DNA of 64,000 nt from CAIQQQ01 sp040399685. Its GTDB lineage: Bacteria; Pseudomonadota; Alphaproteobacteria; Acetobacterales; Acetobacteraceae. Made by a program: the position numbers and the translations under genes. Below the pieces are notes generated by a model, which ran no database searches, was not told where the DNA came from, and saw nothing but the letters and a program-made list of their open reading frames with translations. Shown here piece after piece: positions 1 through 7,504 of the stretch (positions within the stretch are counted from its first letter, which is position 1; each line of letters begins with the position of its first letter). The stretch spans positions 1 through 64,000 of the forward strand of contig JBBART010000006.1 in NCBI GenBank assembly GCA_040399685.1, in the 5' to 3' direction.

Positions 1-29
1 CGCTCCGGCGGGCGACTTACCCACCGCTG

Positions 30-1127
30 CTACACCACGATCTGGGGCACGACCTGCAACGGCAGCAACCCTTCGGCGTTGGCCATCGCCTGACCCGTCT
101 CACCGGTCGAGCGGTTCATCTGCTTGACGGCCCATTGTGGCGACACCGAAAACGCGTAGCAGACGATGCGCGCCAGCCACTCGTCGAAATCGTCCTTCAG
201 CGCTGCTTCCTTCGTCTGCACGAACGCTTTGGCGGCAGCGCCTGGCACGAAGCGGATGCGCCGGCGCGCAGCCTGGTCATCTGTCAGCAGCTCATCCCAA
301 TATCGCTGATAGTCGCCGATCTGCTCTGGCGACCAGCTATCCGGCACACCAGCCAATGCATCCGGCACGGTGCCAGCGGTGTAATATTCCAGCTGGTGCA
401 TCTGCCGGCGCAACGCGATGTTCACTGTCATCGCCACCTGCTGGACGGGTGAGCGGCCGTAGAGCTTATAGGTGCGCAGGTTGCGCGGCAGATACAGCAG
501 CTCATCGCGTGTGTAATTCACCGCCGGAAGGCCATGCAGCACCTGCTGATAGGCGGGCATCGGTGGCAGCGGCGTCCGGCCGAAATCATCGATCACACGC
601 TTGATCGTGCCGCCGTCGACAAACTCGAACCCGTAGACGTCACCGCCCATCGTTCGGCGGGGGAACACAGTCGCCGCATCGATCACCAGCAGGTCGTCGA
701 TGATCGCGGACAGCCATTCCGACCAGCTATGCTCGCGGTCCGGTGATTGGAAGAAATCGGACAGTATTTGCAGGCGCGGATCCGGCGTGCCGTACGCCGT
801 CTTGTCCTTCATCTGAAACTGCCACCGCTGTGCGGACAGCTGATCCTTGCGGGTCTGGATCACCAGCGCCATCACGTCGCAGTTCTCGGCCAGTGCCCGC
901 AATTGCGAGGCCGAAATCTCCTCATCCGCGCGCGGCGCTGCCTGCTGGTTGGTTGCCGGCGCATAATCGAGTTGCCGTCCCGCGATGGCCGGCGGCGCTT
1001 GCGGTGCAATCGGCTCGCCCGGGCCAAACCAGTTCGGCCCTTTGCCGGTCACGGCATAAACCACGGCGGTGGCCAGGCGAGAGAGCAAGGCCGGACGGCC
1101 TGCTGCGGCGGGGTTCGTTTCGCTCAT
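30..1127 (-). CDS. Phage portal protein, possibly C-terminally truncated
   Basis: Probable portal vertex protein through which phage DNA enters the head. The ATG at 1127 overlaps the terminase stop (ATGA), which fixes the start and gives 365 residues; an upstream extension to 1391 in this frame runs inside the terminase gene and is not used. The C-terminal part (FSVSPQWAVKQMNRSTGETG..AEGLLPLQ) resembles the conserved end-region of portal proteins. Relatives usually continue for roughly another hundred residues, but here a TAG stop follows almost at once. So the protein is either naturally short or cut by a nonsense mutation or frameshift. Its place directly after the large terminase supports the portal call; the exact portal family is not certain. 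Confidence 0.75.
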   Translation of the reverse strand: MSETNPAAAGRPALLSRLATAVVYAVTGKGPNWFGPGEPIAPQAPPAIAGRQLDYAPATNQQAAPRADEEISASQLRALAENCDVMALVIQTRKDQLSAQRWQFQMKDKTAYGTPDPRLQILSDFFQSPDREHSWSEWLSAIIDDLLVIDAATVFPRRTMGGDVYGFEFVDGGTIKRVIDDFGRTPLPPMPAYQQVLHGLPAVNYTRDELLYLPRNLRTYKLYGRSPVQQVAMTVNIALRRQMHQLEYYTAGTVPDALAGVPDSWSPEQIGDYQRYWDELLTDDQAARRRIRFVPGAAAKAFVQTKEAALKDDFDEWLARIVCYAFSVSPQWAVKQMNRSTGETGQAMANAEGLLPLQVVPQIVV

Positions 1128-2656
1128 CTGGCGGTTCCTTTTTCCATCACAAACCGCCCGGCGATGCTCAAGCTCAGCCGACCGCCGTCGTCGTGGTCGA
1201 CCAGGTGTCGCTCCACCAACTGCCCGAGCAGGTTCGGGCCGATCGGTTCGTGGTCGTCGTAGAAGCGCAGCAGCGTGGCACCGCTGCCGACGTTCGCTAC
1301 CCATCGCAGGGCGCCAAACAGCATTGGGTTCAAGCCGCCGGCCTCGGCAACGCGGCGCGCATGCATCTCGCCCGCCTGCTGGCGATACCATTCCAACAGC
1401 CCATCGTTCGGCTTGGTGACGAATGGATCAGCTGCGGCCAGGCCCATCATCGCAGCCCAGGCACGGTCCGCGTGGCCGGCGCCGTCGCGATCGGCGATCA
1501 GCCGGGGAATGCCGGTCTCACTGGTGACTTTCTTGATCTTGTTCAGGTCGGCCCGCAGCTTTGGATCACCGGCCGGAATGCGCACTCGCCGATCCTCGAA
1601 CGCCATCTTCGCGGTGCTGGCCACATTCATGCGCACGGCGCCGGCCAAGTGCATGCCGATCAAACGGCCATGGCCATGGGCGGCCTTCATGTCCTCTACC
1701 GGCTTCTCGCCCATGCCGGTCTGATCCATGACCAGGCGCTCGACATTGTAGGTTCCCATCAGCCGGGCGATCTCCGCATCCTGCGCCGCGAAGCTGGCGT
1801 TCTTCAGGGTCACGATCTCACGCGTCCACATCACGTCGCCGATCAGCTCCCACACCCACGCTACCCATAGGTCGGAGCGGCGGGCGATGTCGTTGCCGAT
1901 GAAGCAGCGACCACCCTGGTAGCCTTCCGGCTGCCCGGCACCGGCATCCTCGCAGGCGGTGATCATGTCGTAGGTCAGCCAGGCGCTGCTCTCTTCGAGG
2001 AATTCGAGCAGGAATTCCTGGCGCCAGAGATCCTCATCACCGGCGTTGCGGTGCAGTTCCTCGATGTCGCGCGGCAGTCCCTCGGCGACGGCCTGGTTGA
2101 TGTCCACGATGTGGCGCGACCAGTCGTCGTTGGCGCCGGTGATGATCTCGTAGAACTTGTTCTTCTTGCCGTTCGGCGTGCTGATCACACGCAGCTTCAG
2201 GCCGGGCTTCGAGATCACTGGAAACAGCGCTGACCAGATCGCCCGGCTGTCCTTGTGGAAGGCAAATTCATCCAGAATGGTGTTGGCGGAAAAGCCGCGC
2301 GCCGTATCCGGATTGGCCGGCAATGCCGTGATCTTACCACCGCCAGGGAACAGCACCTCGGCCGCACGATGCGTGGCGTCATCGATCTTCAGGTCGAATT
2401 CGATGATCTCGGATGCGAGCCCGTAGGCGCGCATATGCGGACGCACGCCTTCGTTCAGCGCCTCGAACGCCTGGCGCTCGCCACGCGACAGAATGATCCA
2501 GCGTGTCCGACCACCATTGACCTCGTGCTCGATGACGTCATCCGTGGCTTCGAGCGTGGTGGTGAATGTCTTGCCGGTCTGGCGCGCGAACATCCCGGCC
2601 TTGAACCGGCTTTTGTCGGCCAGATACCGCGCCTGGTAGGGCATCAGGAGGCCCAT
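1124..2656 (-). CDS. Phage terminase large subunit (Mu gp28-like)
   Basis: Packaging motor with an N-terminal ATPase and C-terminal nuclease. The Walker A-type motif ARQTGKT is at about residues 24-30, Walker B TILDEF at about 126-131, and the coupling motif STPNGKKNKF begins near 159. A nuclease-type acidic strand (FIGNDIARRSDLW) starts near residue 252. The length of 510 residues fits Mu-like gp28 proteins. The start shares its A with the stop of the upstream small-subunit-like gene (TGATG), so the three packaging genes are translationally coupled. Nothing looks broken. Confidence 0.93.
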   Translation of the reverse strand: MGLLMPYQARYLADKSRFKAGMFARQTGKTFTTTLEATDDVIEHEVNGGRTRWIILSRGERQAFEALNEGVRPHMRAYGLASEIIEFDLKIDDATHRAAEVLFPGGGKITALPANPDTARGFSANTILDEFAFHKDSRAIWSALFPVISKPGLKLRVISTPNGKKNKFYEIITGANDDWSRHIVDINQAVAEGLPRDIEELHRNAGDEDLWRQEFLLEFLEESSAWLTYDMITACEDAGAGQPEGYQGGRCFIGNDIARRSDLWVAWVWELIGDVMWTREIVTLKNASFAAQDAEIARLMGTYNVERLVMDQTGMGEKPVEDMKAAHGHGRLIGMHLAGAVRMNVASTAKMAFEDRRVRIPAGDPKLRADLNKIKKVTSETGIPRLIADRDGAGHADRAWAAMMGLAAADPFVTKPNDGLLEWYRQQAGEMHARRVAEAGGLNPMLFGALRWVANVGSGATLLRFYDDHEPIGPNLLGQLVERHLVDHDDGGRLSLSIAGRFVMEKGTAR

Positions 2657-3213
2657 CAGCCCTCGCCTGCATACAACGCCCGGATGCGGGCCAGGGCCTG
2701 CTGCGGCGTCATCGGCTCCGCCTCTGCCTCGGCCTCAACGGCTGCAACCTTGCGCTCCATGTCGGCCGCGATCTCTTTCTTCAACCGCAGCGTCGTCTCA
2801 ACGTCGCTCTTCTGGGCAGACGCCAGGTTGGCCAGCGAGCGAGTGAGGAACTGCACCTGCTTCCAGTCCAACTTCACGGTGCCTTCCGGCCCGTTGGACG
2901 CGGCGATCAGTTTCGTGACCAGGCCGTGGCTCAGTTCGATGTTCAGGCGTGCCTGCCGGCTCTCCGGCGCATCGCCCAACCGCCGCACCAACGTCTCCGA
3001 CATCGAGCGGCTGGTGGTGATGATCTCGGCCAGTGCATCGAGCCCCTGCACGTGCCGGCCCATACCGGAGCGCGATGGCATGCCGTCTTCGTCCAGCCCC
3101 ATCTTGGCGAGGTAGACCAGGATCTCGTCGATCGTGTGCCCATCCTCCCGCAGCCGGCCGATGGCGTCGCGGAACTCTGGTGGCAGGCGGTCAATCTTGG
3201 ATGGGCGCGGCAT
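2656..3213 (-). CDS. DUF3486 / Mu gp27-like protein (terminase small-subunit position)
   Basis: 185 residues starting MPRPSKIDRLPPEFR. The motif around IDEILVYLAKMG and the later RSLANLASAQKSD segment match the DUF3486 family found directly before gp28 terminases in Mu-like phages, where it is thought to act as the small terminase. The start is placed at 3213 because that ATG overlaps the upstream stop (TGATG); a longer frame to 3327 only covers the neighbour. A glutamate/alanine-rich, probably coiled C-terminal part spans about residues 145-175. Confidence 0.85.
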   Translation of the reverse strand: MPRPSKIDRLPPEFRDAIGRLREDGHTIDEILVYLAKMGLDEDGMPSRSGMGRHVQGLDALAEIITTSRSMSETLVRRLGDAPESRQARLNIELSHGLVTKLIAASNGPEGTVKLDWKQVQFLTRSLANLASAQKSDVETTLRLKKEIAADMERKVAAVEAEAEAEPMTPQQALARIRALYAGEG

Positions 3214-3518
3214 CAGCTGCCGCCCGACATGCGCCAGCGGCTCTGCTCGATGCCCGGAACCGGCACCCGACCCTCTGCTGCCATCTGGCCGCGCTCGATC
3301 AGCGTGACAACGCGGACGTCGTCCCACGCATCATGTGTGCAACCCATCGCGTGCAGATGGTCCAGATCGCAACGGAACACATCCCGCGCATCGCGGGCAA
3401 ATCCGCCATGCTCCAGCGCTGTGGCGATCACGCCCTCATTCGCTGTGCCGCCGACCTTCGCCAGCAACCGCAGCACGAACACCCGACGGGCGCCGGTCCA
3501 GTCTTCCTGAAATGTCAT
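3213..3518 (-). CDS. VpaChn25_0724-type phage protein (Mu gp26 position)
   Basis: 101 residues. The pattern RRVFVLRLLAKVGGTANEGVIATALEHGGFARDARDV, followed by a DLDHLHAMGC.. helix and LIERGQMAAEG near the end, looks like the small winged-helix-like phage family annotated VpaChn25_0724, which sits at this position in Mu-like phages. Function is unknown; a structural or DNA-packaging accessory role is inferred from position only. It overlaps DUF2730 upstream by 4 nt and the gp27-like gene downstream by 1 nt. Confidence 0.72.
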   Translation of the reverse strand: MTFQEDWTGARRVFVLRLLAKVGGTANEGVIATALEHGGFARDARDVFRCDLDHLHAMGCTHDAWDDVRVVTLIERGQMAAEGRVPVPGIEQSRWRMSGGS

Positions 3519-3913
3519 TGATGGCGGGCCTTCAGCTTCTCGTCGATCAGCACGTTCAGCGGGCGCTCGATGCGCTCCATCGTCTCGTGGATGCTCGACA
3601 CCTGGGTTTCGATCTTCTCGATGCCGCCCTCCAGGCGGGTCATCCGCTCGCGCAGATCAATCCACTCACCACCATCCGGCATGTGCGCCAGGTCGCCTTC
3701 CAACTGGGTGATGCGGGCGCCGTGCTGATCCACCTGCAAACCAATCGGTTCCAGCGTTTCAGCAAGGGCTTTGTGCGTCACCACAGATTGCCGCATCAGC
3801 CAGATGCCGGACGCGGCCAGGAAGCCCAGCACAGACAACGTGATGGTCAGAACGTCCACCCAGAAGCGGATCGTGGCGGGGATTTCGTACAAGGGATTCT
3901 CCGAGACAATCAT
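3515..3913 (-). CDS. DUF2730 membrane/coiled-coil phage protein (Mu gp25-like)
   Basis: 132 residues from MIVSENPLYE. One transmembrane helix lies at about residues 17-40 (FWVDVLTITLSVLGFLAAS). A long heptad-rich helix follows (LEGDLAHM..LRERMTRLEGGIEKIETQVSSIHETMERIE), predicted to be a coiled coil. This architecture and position match Mu gp25/DUF2730; the family has no firm function. The start at 3913 is chosen because its ATG overlaps the preceding stop (ATGA). Confidence 0.82.
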   Translation of the reverse strand: MIVSENPLYEIPATIRFWVDVLTITLSVLGFLAASGIWLMRQSVVTHKALAETLEPIGLQVDQHGARITQLEGDLAHMPDGGEWIDLRERMTRLEGGIEKIETQVSSIHETMERIERPLNVLIDEKLKARHQ

Positions 3914-4137
3914 GGGTTGGCCACGGCGGTGCATGCGCGCGCCATGGCACGCAGGGCAGCGTAATCGACCAAAAATCGGGGTAGGACGCTCTGTTGCGGC
4001 AAGGCTGCCAGCTCGTCAGCGGCAGCGATCCGCGTCGCCGCGTCGTAGGTCACGACTGGAGGGCAGACGTCAGAAGGTGCCTTTGCGCAATGCGCTGTCG
4101 AGAGCAGCATGATCGCGAGGCGCACCCATTTCAGCAT
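3910..4137 (-). CDS. Rz1-like small lipoprotein (candidate outer-membrane spanin)
   Basis: 75 residues from MLKWVRLAIMLLSTAHCAKAPSDVCPP. A short hydrophobic signal is followed by a Cys in a weak lipobox (T-A-H-C; the residue before Cys is unusual), then a Pro-containing segment and a compact C-terminal part ending LRAMARACTAVANP. The reading frame begins inside the upstream membrane-protein gene, in another frame, with 68 nt of overlap. Such nesting is typical of Rz/Rz1 pairs, whose lipoprotein joins the inner-membrane spanin to fuse the membranes at lysis. The call rests on architecture and position; the poor lipobox lowers certainty. Confidence 0.6.
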   Translation of the reverse strand: MLKWVRLAIMLLSTAHCAKAPSDVCPPVVTYDAATRIAAADELAALPQQSVLPRFLVDYAALRAMARACTAVANP

Positions 4138-4297
4138 TGAGCATCGCATGGCTGGCCTCCGCGGTTCCGGCAGCATCTGCCGCCTGTTGCGCCATTCGGC
4201 CGGCGTTGCGCAGGGACGAAACCGCCCACACAACGCCGCCGATCACGAGAGCTGCCAGGAGCGCGTAAGCGCCGGCAGCGATCCCAGCAGGAAGCAC
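4070..4297 (-). CDS. Rz-like inner-membrane spanin candidate
   Basis: 75 residues. The likely start is GTG at 4297, whose G is the last base of the upstream TAG stop (TAGTG). An N-terminal transmembrane helix (about residues 7-28, AGAYALLAALVIGGVVWAVSSL) is followed by a polar alanine-rich helix, the usual layout of an i-spanin though short for one. The downstream Rz1-like gene starts inside it in another frame. A longer frame reaching 4594 runs through the upstream holin-like gene and is not credible as coding. Confidence 0.55.
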   Translation of the reverse strand: MLPAGIAAGAYALLAALVIGGVVWAVSSLRNAGRMAQQAADAAGTAEASHAMLNAEMGAPRDHAALDSALRKGTF

Positions 4298-4521
4298 TAT
4301 GCCGTGGGTGATGCGGAGGCGGCCGGCGGCAGGGCTGCCGGGGCCGACTTCAGGTTTCCGATGAAATGGAGCGTGCCGTAGATCAGCACGTAGACCGACG
4401 AGCTGGCCGTGGTCGGCACCGGCAGCATCAGCAAAATCGCCGAGGCGATCGCAATGATGAAGGTGAGGTAGGGGATGATGCTGGCATAGGGCGTGGCGGC
4501 GATGAACGAGACGATATCCAT
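4297..4521 (-). CDS. Small membrane protein, holin candidate
   Basis: 74 residues (MDIVSFIAATPYAS..). A long hydrophobic stretch at about residues 8-34 and a second moderately hydrophobic one at about 42-56 suggest one or two membrane passes. AAGGA lies about 9 nt before the ATG. Being first of the lysis set, directly before the spanin-like pair, suggests a holin. No endolysin gene lies between this gene and the morphogenesis genes or immediately upstream. Confidence 0.55.
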   Translation of the reverse strand: MDIVSFIAATPYASIIPYLTFIIAIASAILLMLPVPTTASSSVYVLIYGTLHFIGNLKSAPAALPPAASASPTA

Positions 4522-4617
4522 GGGAGCATTCCTTGGTGCGGGAATGCCAACCTACGGTGCTGGAACTGGCAAAATCAGACCGTCCACTGTCCACCGCACA
4601 TGGGCCTAAGACGCCTC
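4522..4617 (-). promoter_or_regulatory. Probable middle/late promoter region before the lysis genes
   Basis: A 96-nt gap in an otherwise gapless operon, directly downstream of the Mor-type activator, where Mu has its activator-dependent middle promoter. Read on the minus strand it holds the direct repeat GTGGACAGTGGAC near 4585-4600. A short inverted repeat GCCTC-TAA-GAGGC sits at the activator stop codon (about 4611-4623). No transcript data; the promoter role is inferred from layout. Confidence 0.4.
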
Positions 4618-5130
4618 TTAGAGGCCGGTCAGACGCATTCCACGGGCATCCACCACGAAGCCCAGATCGGTCTGCGGATCAGGGCGGGGAACACGCGCGA
4701 CGCGCGTGACCCGAGCCCCCACGCCATAATGCCGTGCCACCGAGCGCACGACCTCGTTGATCTCGATGGTGTCAGGCTGAAACCCGGACAGCAGCCGGTT
4801 GGCGTGCCGCAGCGTGATACCCAGCTTGCGCGCAATGTCCGGTTGCGACAGCCCGCAGACGCACAGGGCATGCGTGTCCAGCCAGGTCAGATAATTGGAG
4901 CCTGATGGCACCAGCAGATATTCACCGCCGTATTGCCGGCTGACCAGCTGCGAAGCTGGTAGACCCAGGCACCGCACCAGCGGATGCGCGGAATAGACAC
5001 TCTTGGGGATGTAAAGCCGCTGGCCGCCGAACGTGCGGGCAAATTGGATGGCCAGTGTCGTGCCAGTCATGCGGCTGATGCGCTGGATCAGCGGTGGCAT
5101 CAAGGCCATGCGGAAATCAAGCTTGGCCAT
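4618..5130 (-). CDS. Mor/C-family middle transcription activator
   Basis: 170 residues. The N-terminal part (LIQRISRMTGTTLAIQFARTFGGQRLYIPK) matches the dimerisation region of Mor/C proteins. The segment LSQPDIARKLGITLRHANRLL is a good helix-turn-helix. ATG at 5130 has GGAGGT 4 nt upstream; the GTG at 5136 lies inside that ribosome site and is rejected. By analogy with Mu Mor it would switch on middle transcription of the lysis and morphogenesis genes. It sits between early genes and the lysis set, next to the only sizeable gap in the operon. The tail after about residue 125 is longer than in Mu Mor and is unassigned. Confidence 0.75.
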   Translation of the reverse strand: MAKLDFRMALMPPLIQRISRMTGTTLAIQFARTFGGQRLYIPKSVYSAHPLVRCLGLPASQLVSRQYGGEYLLVPSGSNYLTWLDTHALCVCGLSQPDIARKLGITLRHANRLLSGFQPDTIEINEVVRSVARHYGVGARVTRVARVPRPDPQTDLGFVVDARGMRLTGL

Positions 5131-5410
5131 GCTCACCTCCGGGAAGTTGATAGACCTGCGGCAGCACCGTGACGATCAGCACCTCGTCTGGGCTGTAGAC
5201 CACCCGCACCGCGGGCCCATGCGGAATACGCAACAGCCAGATCTCCCGGCCATGCCGGGCACGCGACAGCAGCAACGCCGCCACGACATCGCCGGCCACG
5301 GTCAGCACGATGTCAGCCACCATGGCTGCGAAATCCATCTCGGTCAGGGCGATCCCATAACGGGCCTGCGCAGCGTCGACAGCGTGTTCGCAGCCATGGA
5401 AAAACGTCAT
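5117..5410 (-). CDS. Hypothetical phage early protein
   Basis: 97 residues, not recognised. The N-terminal half is helical (CEHAVDAAQARYGIALTEMDFAAMVADIV). The C-terminal half forms beta-rich stretches ending VRVVYSPDEVLIVTVLP. The hxxRVVYspxxxxIvTvlp pattern is common to small phage proteins of the early-middle region of Mu-like phages. It overlaps the upstream stop by ATGA and the downstream activator start by 14 nt. Confidence 0.6.
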   Translation of the reverse strand: MTFFHGCEHAVDAAQARYGIALTEMDFAAMVADIVLTVAGDVVAALLLSRARHGREIWLLRIPHGPAVRVVYSPDEVLIVTVLPQVYQLPGGEHGQA

Positions 5411-5652
5411 TTCGCGGGACCGCGCAGCGCCTGGATACCGGCGTCGGTCAGGTCGATCGTCCGCGTGATATAGCGCGCATCGCTACAGTCCACATCCAGC
5501 TCAACCCGGATCAGGCCGGCCGCCCGCAACCGGACCACCTGCGCCAGGCGCCGCTGCACATCGGACGGCATGCCCTTCAGGGACGCCTGCACTACGTCGC
5601 GTTGTGGGCAACGGACCATCAGCGCGCGGTCCTCGGTGGAGAGGGGGGTCAT
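5407..5652 (-). CDS. Hypothetical small phage protein, winged-helix-like
   Basis: 81 residues (MTPLSTEDRALMVRCPQRDVV..). Helix-rich start, then a charged beta hairpin (RVELDVDCSDARYITRTIDLTDAGIQAL) that could be a wing. Function unknown. Coupled on both sides by ATGA overlaps, so it is almost certainly translated. Confidence 0.6.
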   Translation of the reverse strand: MTPLSTEDRALMVRCPQRDVVQASLKGMPSDVQRRLAQVVRLRAAGLIRVELDVDCSDARYITRTIDLTDAGIQALRGPAK

Positions 5653-5894
5653 GGCAACAAATCAGGCACGAACGAAAGCGCTGCAGACACGCCGTGCATC
5701 GAATTGACCTGCATCGCATAGAGCCAGCCACCATCGACACGGACACGCGACAGGTCTTGGTTCCACCCTGAACCGCTAGCCTCTGAGATCACCTCCACCG
5801 TGTGCAACTCGGGGGACATGGATGGGGGGGCACTCCAGTCAGGCACGCAAAGCCGAGCCGCCGGGTGGCTGAGTGTGCGGGGCACTTTAACCAT
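5649..5894 (-). CDS. Hypothetical small phage protein
   Basis: 81 residues beginning MVKVPRTLSHPAARL. No recognised motif; predicted mostly beta/coil. It begins 8 nt inside the GemA gene and ends in an ATGA overlap with the next gene. Its position in the coupled array is the main support. Confidence 0.5.
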   Translation of the reverse strand: MVKVPRTLSHPAARLCVPDWSAPPSMSPELHTVEVISEASGSGWNQDLSRVRVDGGWLYAMQVNSMHGVSAALSFVPDLLP

Positions 5895-6336
5895 GTCCGT
5901 TCACCAGCCGTGCCTTCCACGCCTTCAGGCCCTCGGTCACCTTGTTGGCCTGCACGCCGTCCAACCACTCCGGCGCCGCAACGCCGGTCTGGCGCTGCAC
6001 GAAGGCGCTCAGCGCCCCGTGGCTGCTGTCGCCAAGCAGCGATGCCATGGACGTCCACAGCGCATAGATCTTGCGCACATGCGGTTGGCGCGCAGCCGGA
6101 CGCTTACCCGACGGCGTGAAGCCCAGCCGGCGCATCTCGGCCACCACCCTCTCAAGCCCCCGCAGGTCGAGCAGCGTCAGGCTGCGCTCGCCGGTCACGC
6201 GCACCAGCACGGCGCGATAGGTGCTTTCATCGAGCACCAGATCCTTGCGCGCAATCTGGATCTGGGCGATCTGCCGGTTACGGGCGAGATCGAGCGGCGC
6301 GCGGGGCGCGGCGGTGCGTTTCTTAACCGACTGCAT
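5887..6336 (-). CDS. gemA: GemA-like regulatory protein (Mu gp16, DUF1018)
   Basis: 149 residues. The segment RNRQIAQIQIARKDLVLDESTYRAVLVRVTGERSLTLLD and the later LRGLERVVAEMRRLGF, then HVRKIYALWTSMASLL, are the hallmark of the DUF1018/GemA family found in nearly all Mu-like phages. Mu GemA alters host gene expression; the molecular mechanism is not settled. Intact length and normal position between early genes and the Mor-type activator. Confidence 0.88.
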   Translation of the reverse strand: MQSVKKRTAAPRAPLDLARNRQIAQIQIARKDLVLDESTYRAVLVRVTGERSLTLLDLRGLERVVAEMRRLGFTPSGKRPAARQPHVRKIYALWTSMASLLGDSSHGALSAFVQRQTGVAAPEWLDGVQANKVTEGLKAWKARLVNGHG

Positions 6337-6607
6337 GTATTTTGACCTCGATGCGCCGCAGAATTCCCATCTGCTTGGGGGTGATCACGAGCCAGGACGT
6401 AAACCAGTCAAACCGGCGGCCAACATTGAAGACGAAATCGCGCTCCCACCTGGAAAGGCGCGGGCTCTTCGCGCAGTCGGCCAGGAACTCCTTCAACCAG
6501 GCCTGGACTTCCGGGCTCATCGCCGCCGCTGCCTGAGTGCGCGGCTCACGCGGTGTCGCGGTCCCCGCCCGCTGATAGACGGGTGCGCGGGCGCTCCAAC
6601 TGCCCAT
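6323..6607 (-). CDS. Hypothetical phage early protein
   Basis: 94 residues from MGSWSARAPVYQRAG. The C-terminal half (SPRLSRWERDFVFNVGRRFDWFTSWLVITPKQMGILRRIE) resembles a short conserved motif seen upstream of GemA in Mu-like phages. Function unknown. The ATG shares its A with the stop of the small membrane-protein gene upstream (TGATG), which is why the longer frame to 6706 is rejected. Confidence 0.65.
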   Translation of the reverse strand: MGSWSARAPVYQRAGTATPREPRTQAAAAMSPEVQAWLKEFLADCAKSPRLSRWERDFVFNVGRRFDWFTSWLVITPKQMGILRRIEVKIHAVG

Positions 6608-6780
6608 CACAAGCGCCCCGCAATAAGGACGCTGATCGGTGTGCCGCGCATCAGATCCACCGCCTGGCCGGCAGCCCAGATGCAGGTCAAGGTCCATCCA
6701 GCGCACACCAGAAAAGCAGCCCCCTGAACCAGCCGTGCACGCGCCCGCCGTGCTAGGCGACGCTGTTGCGCGCGGATCAT
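6607..6780 (-). CDS. Small single-pass membrane protein (57 aa)
   Basis: A short frame of 57 codons starting MIRAQQRRLARRAR, with a basic N-terminus and one hydrophobic stretch (VQGAAFLVCAGWTLTCIWAAGQAV, about residues 18-41). It fills exactly the space between Gam and the next gene: its ATG overlaps the gam stop (ATGA) and its TGA overlaps the next ATG (TGATG). That double coupling is the main reason to call it real. The positive-inside pattern puts the N-terminus in the cytoplasm. Function unknown. Confidence 0.7.
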   Translation of the reverse strand: MIRAQQRRLARRARARLVQGAAFLVCAGWTLTCIWAAGQAVDLMRGTPISVLIAGRL

Positions 6781-7307
6781 GCCGCCACCTCGGCCAGTGC
6801 CGTCTCGAAGGGCTCGATCACGAACTCCTCGCGCTGGCTGATGGTGATGCCCGGCACCGCGGTGGCAATATCCGGCTCGTTCAGGATTGCCTCCTTGTTG
6901 ATCTCGGTCTTCACGCGGGTGAACCGTTCCAGCTTCCGCGCGGCAAGCAGCGCCAGCACCGCTTCCTCACCTTTGATCGACACCTTGGACGGCGTCAGGC
7001 GCCATTTCACCTCGCCGGAGGACAGCGAAACCGTCTTAGTCTTGCCGTTCTGCGTCAGCTCCGCACGATGCGCCTCGCACCATGCCTGAACGCCCTTCGA
7101 CAGATCCGCGATGGCCTGGGCATGCGGTGCTGCGAGCCCTTCGAACTGGCCGCGAATGCCGGACAGCTCGTCATTCATATCCGCCTCGATCTTCGTGCGA
7201 TCGCGGACATGCTGCCCGATCGTGCTGATCGCTTCGATCACTTCATCCCGGCTTTGCAACACGCCGGTCGCCGCCGTTGCCTTCAGTCTCTTCGCTGCTT
7301 TTGCCAT
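6777..7307 (-). CDS. gam: Gam-like host-nuclease inhibitor protein
   Basis: About 176 residues. The sequence from SRDEVIEAISTIGQHVRDRTKIEADMNDELSGIR through the SLSSGEVKWRLTPSKV strand matches Mu Gam, which binds double-stranded DNA ends and shields them from host exonucleases. Of two consecutive ATGs, the second (7307) has AGGAG at better spacing and overlaps the upstream stop, so it is preferred. Intact. Confidence 0.92.
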   Translation of the reverse strand: MAKAAKRLKATAATGVLQSRDEVIEAISTIGQHVRDRTKIEADMNDELSGIRGQFEGLAAPHAQAIADLSKGVQAWCEAHRAELTQNGKTKTVSLSSGEVKWRLTPSKVSIKGEEAVLALLAARKLERFTRVKTEINKEAILNEPDIATAVPGITISQREEFVIEPFETALAEVAA

Positions 7308-7504
7308 CATGCGCTCCTGTGGTTTTCGGCCCGGCCGAACGACCGGCTAGTGTGGTTTTGTGGTGCTGGCGCGCCGCCCATGCGGCCCTGCCAGATCGTC
7401 TCGGCACGCTTGGTGCAGTCCAGGCACGCATCGGCAGTGCCCCGCGCACCCACAAATCCAAGGTCATCGCAACGGCGGCAGAGCGGGACGCGCGGTGGGA
7501 TCAT
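7307..7504 (-). CDS. Small zinc-ribbon phage protein
   Basis: 65 residues from MIPPRVPLC. Two cysteine pairs (C-R-R-C and C-L-D-C) about 15 residues apart make a zinc-ribbon-like fold likely. The rest is polar and probably disordered. It lies between MuB and Gam, coupled at both ends. A nucleic-acid or protein-binding role is inferred from the zinc ribbon; no specific function is known. Confidence 0.6.
   Translation of the reverse strand: MIPPRVPLCRRCDDLGFVGARGTADACLDCTKRAETIWQGRMGGAPAPQNHTSRSFGRAENHRSA

Noticed and set aside
4070..4594. Long version of the spanin-like frame
   Set aside because: The first half is a shadow of the holin-like gene; the GTG at 4297 gives a sensible membrane protein.
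4607..4622. Shared motif CTAAGACGC here and at 14411-14419, considered as phage end or att repeats
   Set aside because: Only nine bases are shared, one copy is deep inside the prophage, and both simply follow stop codons.
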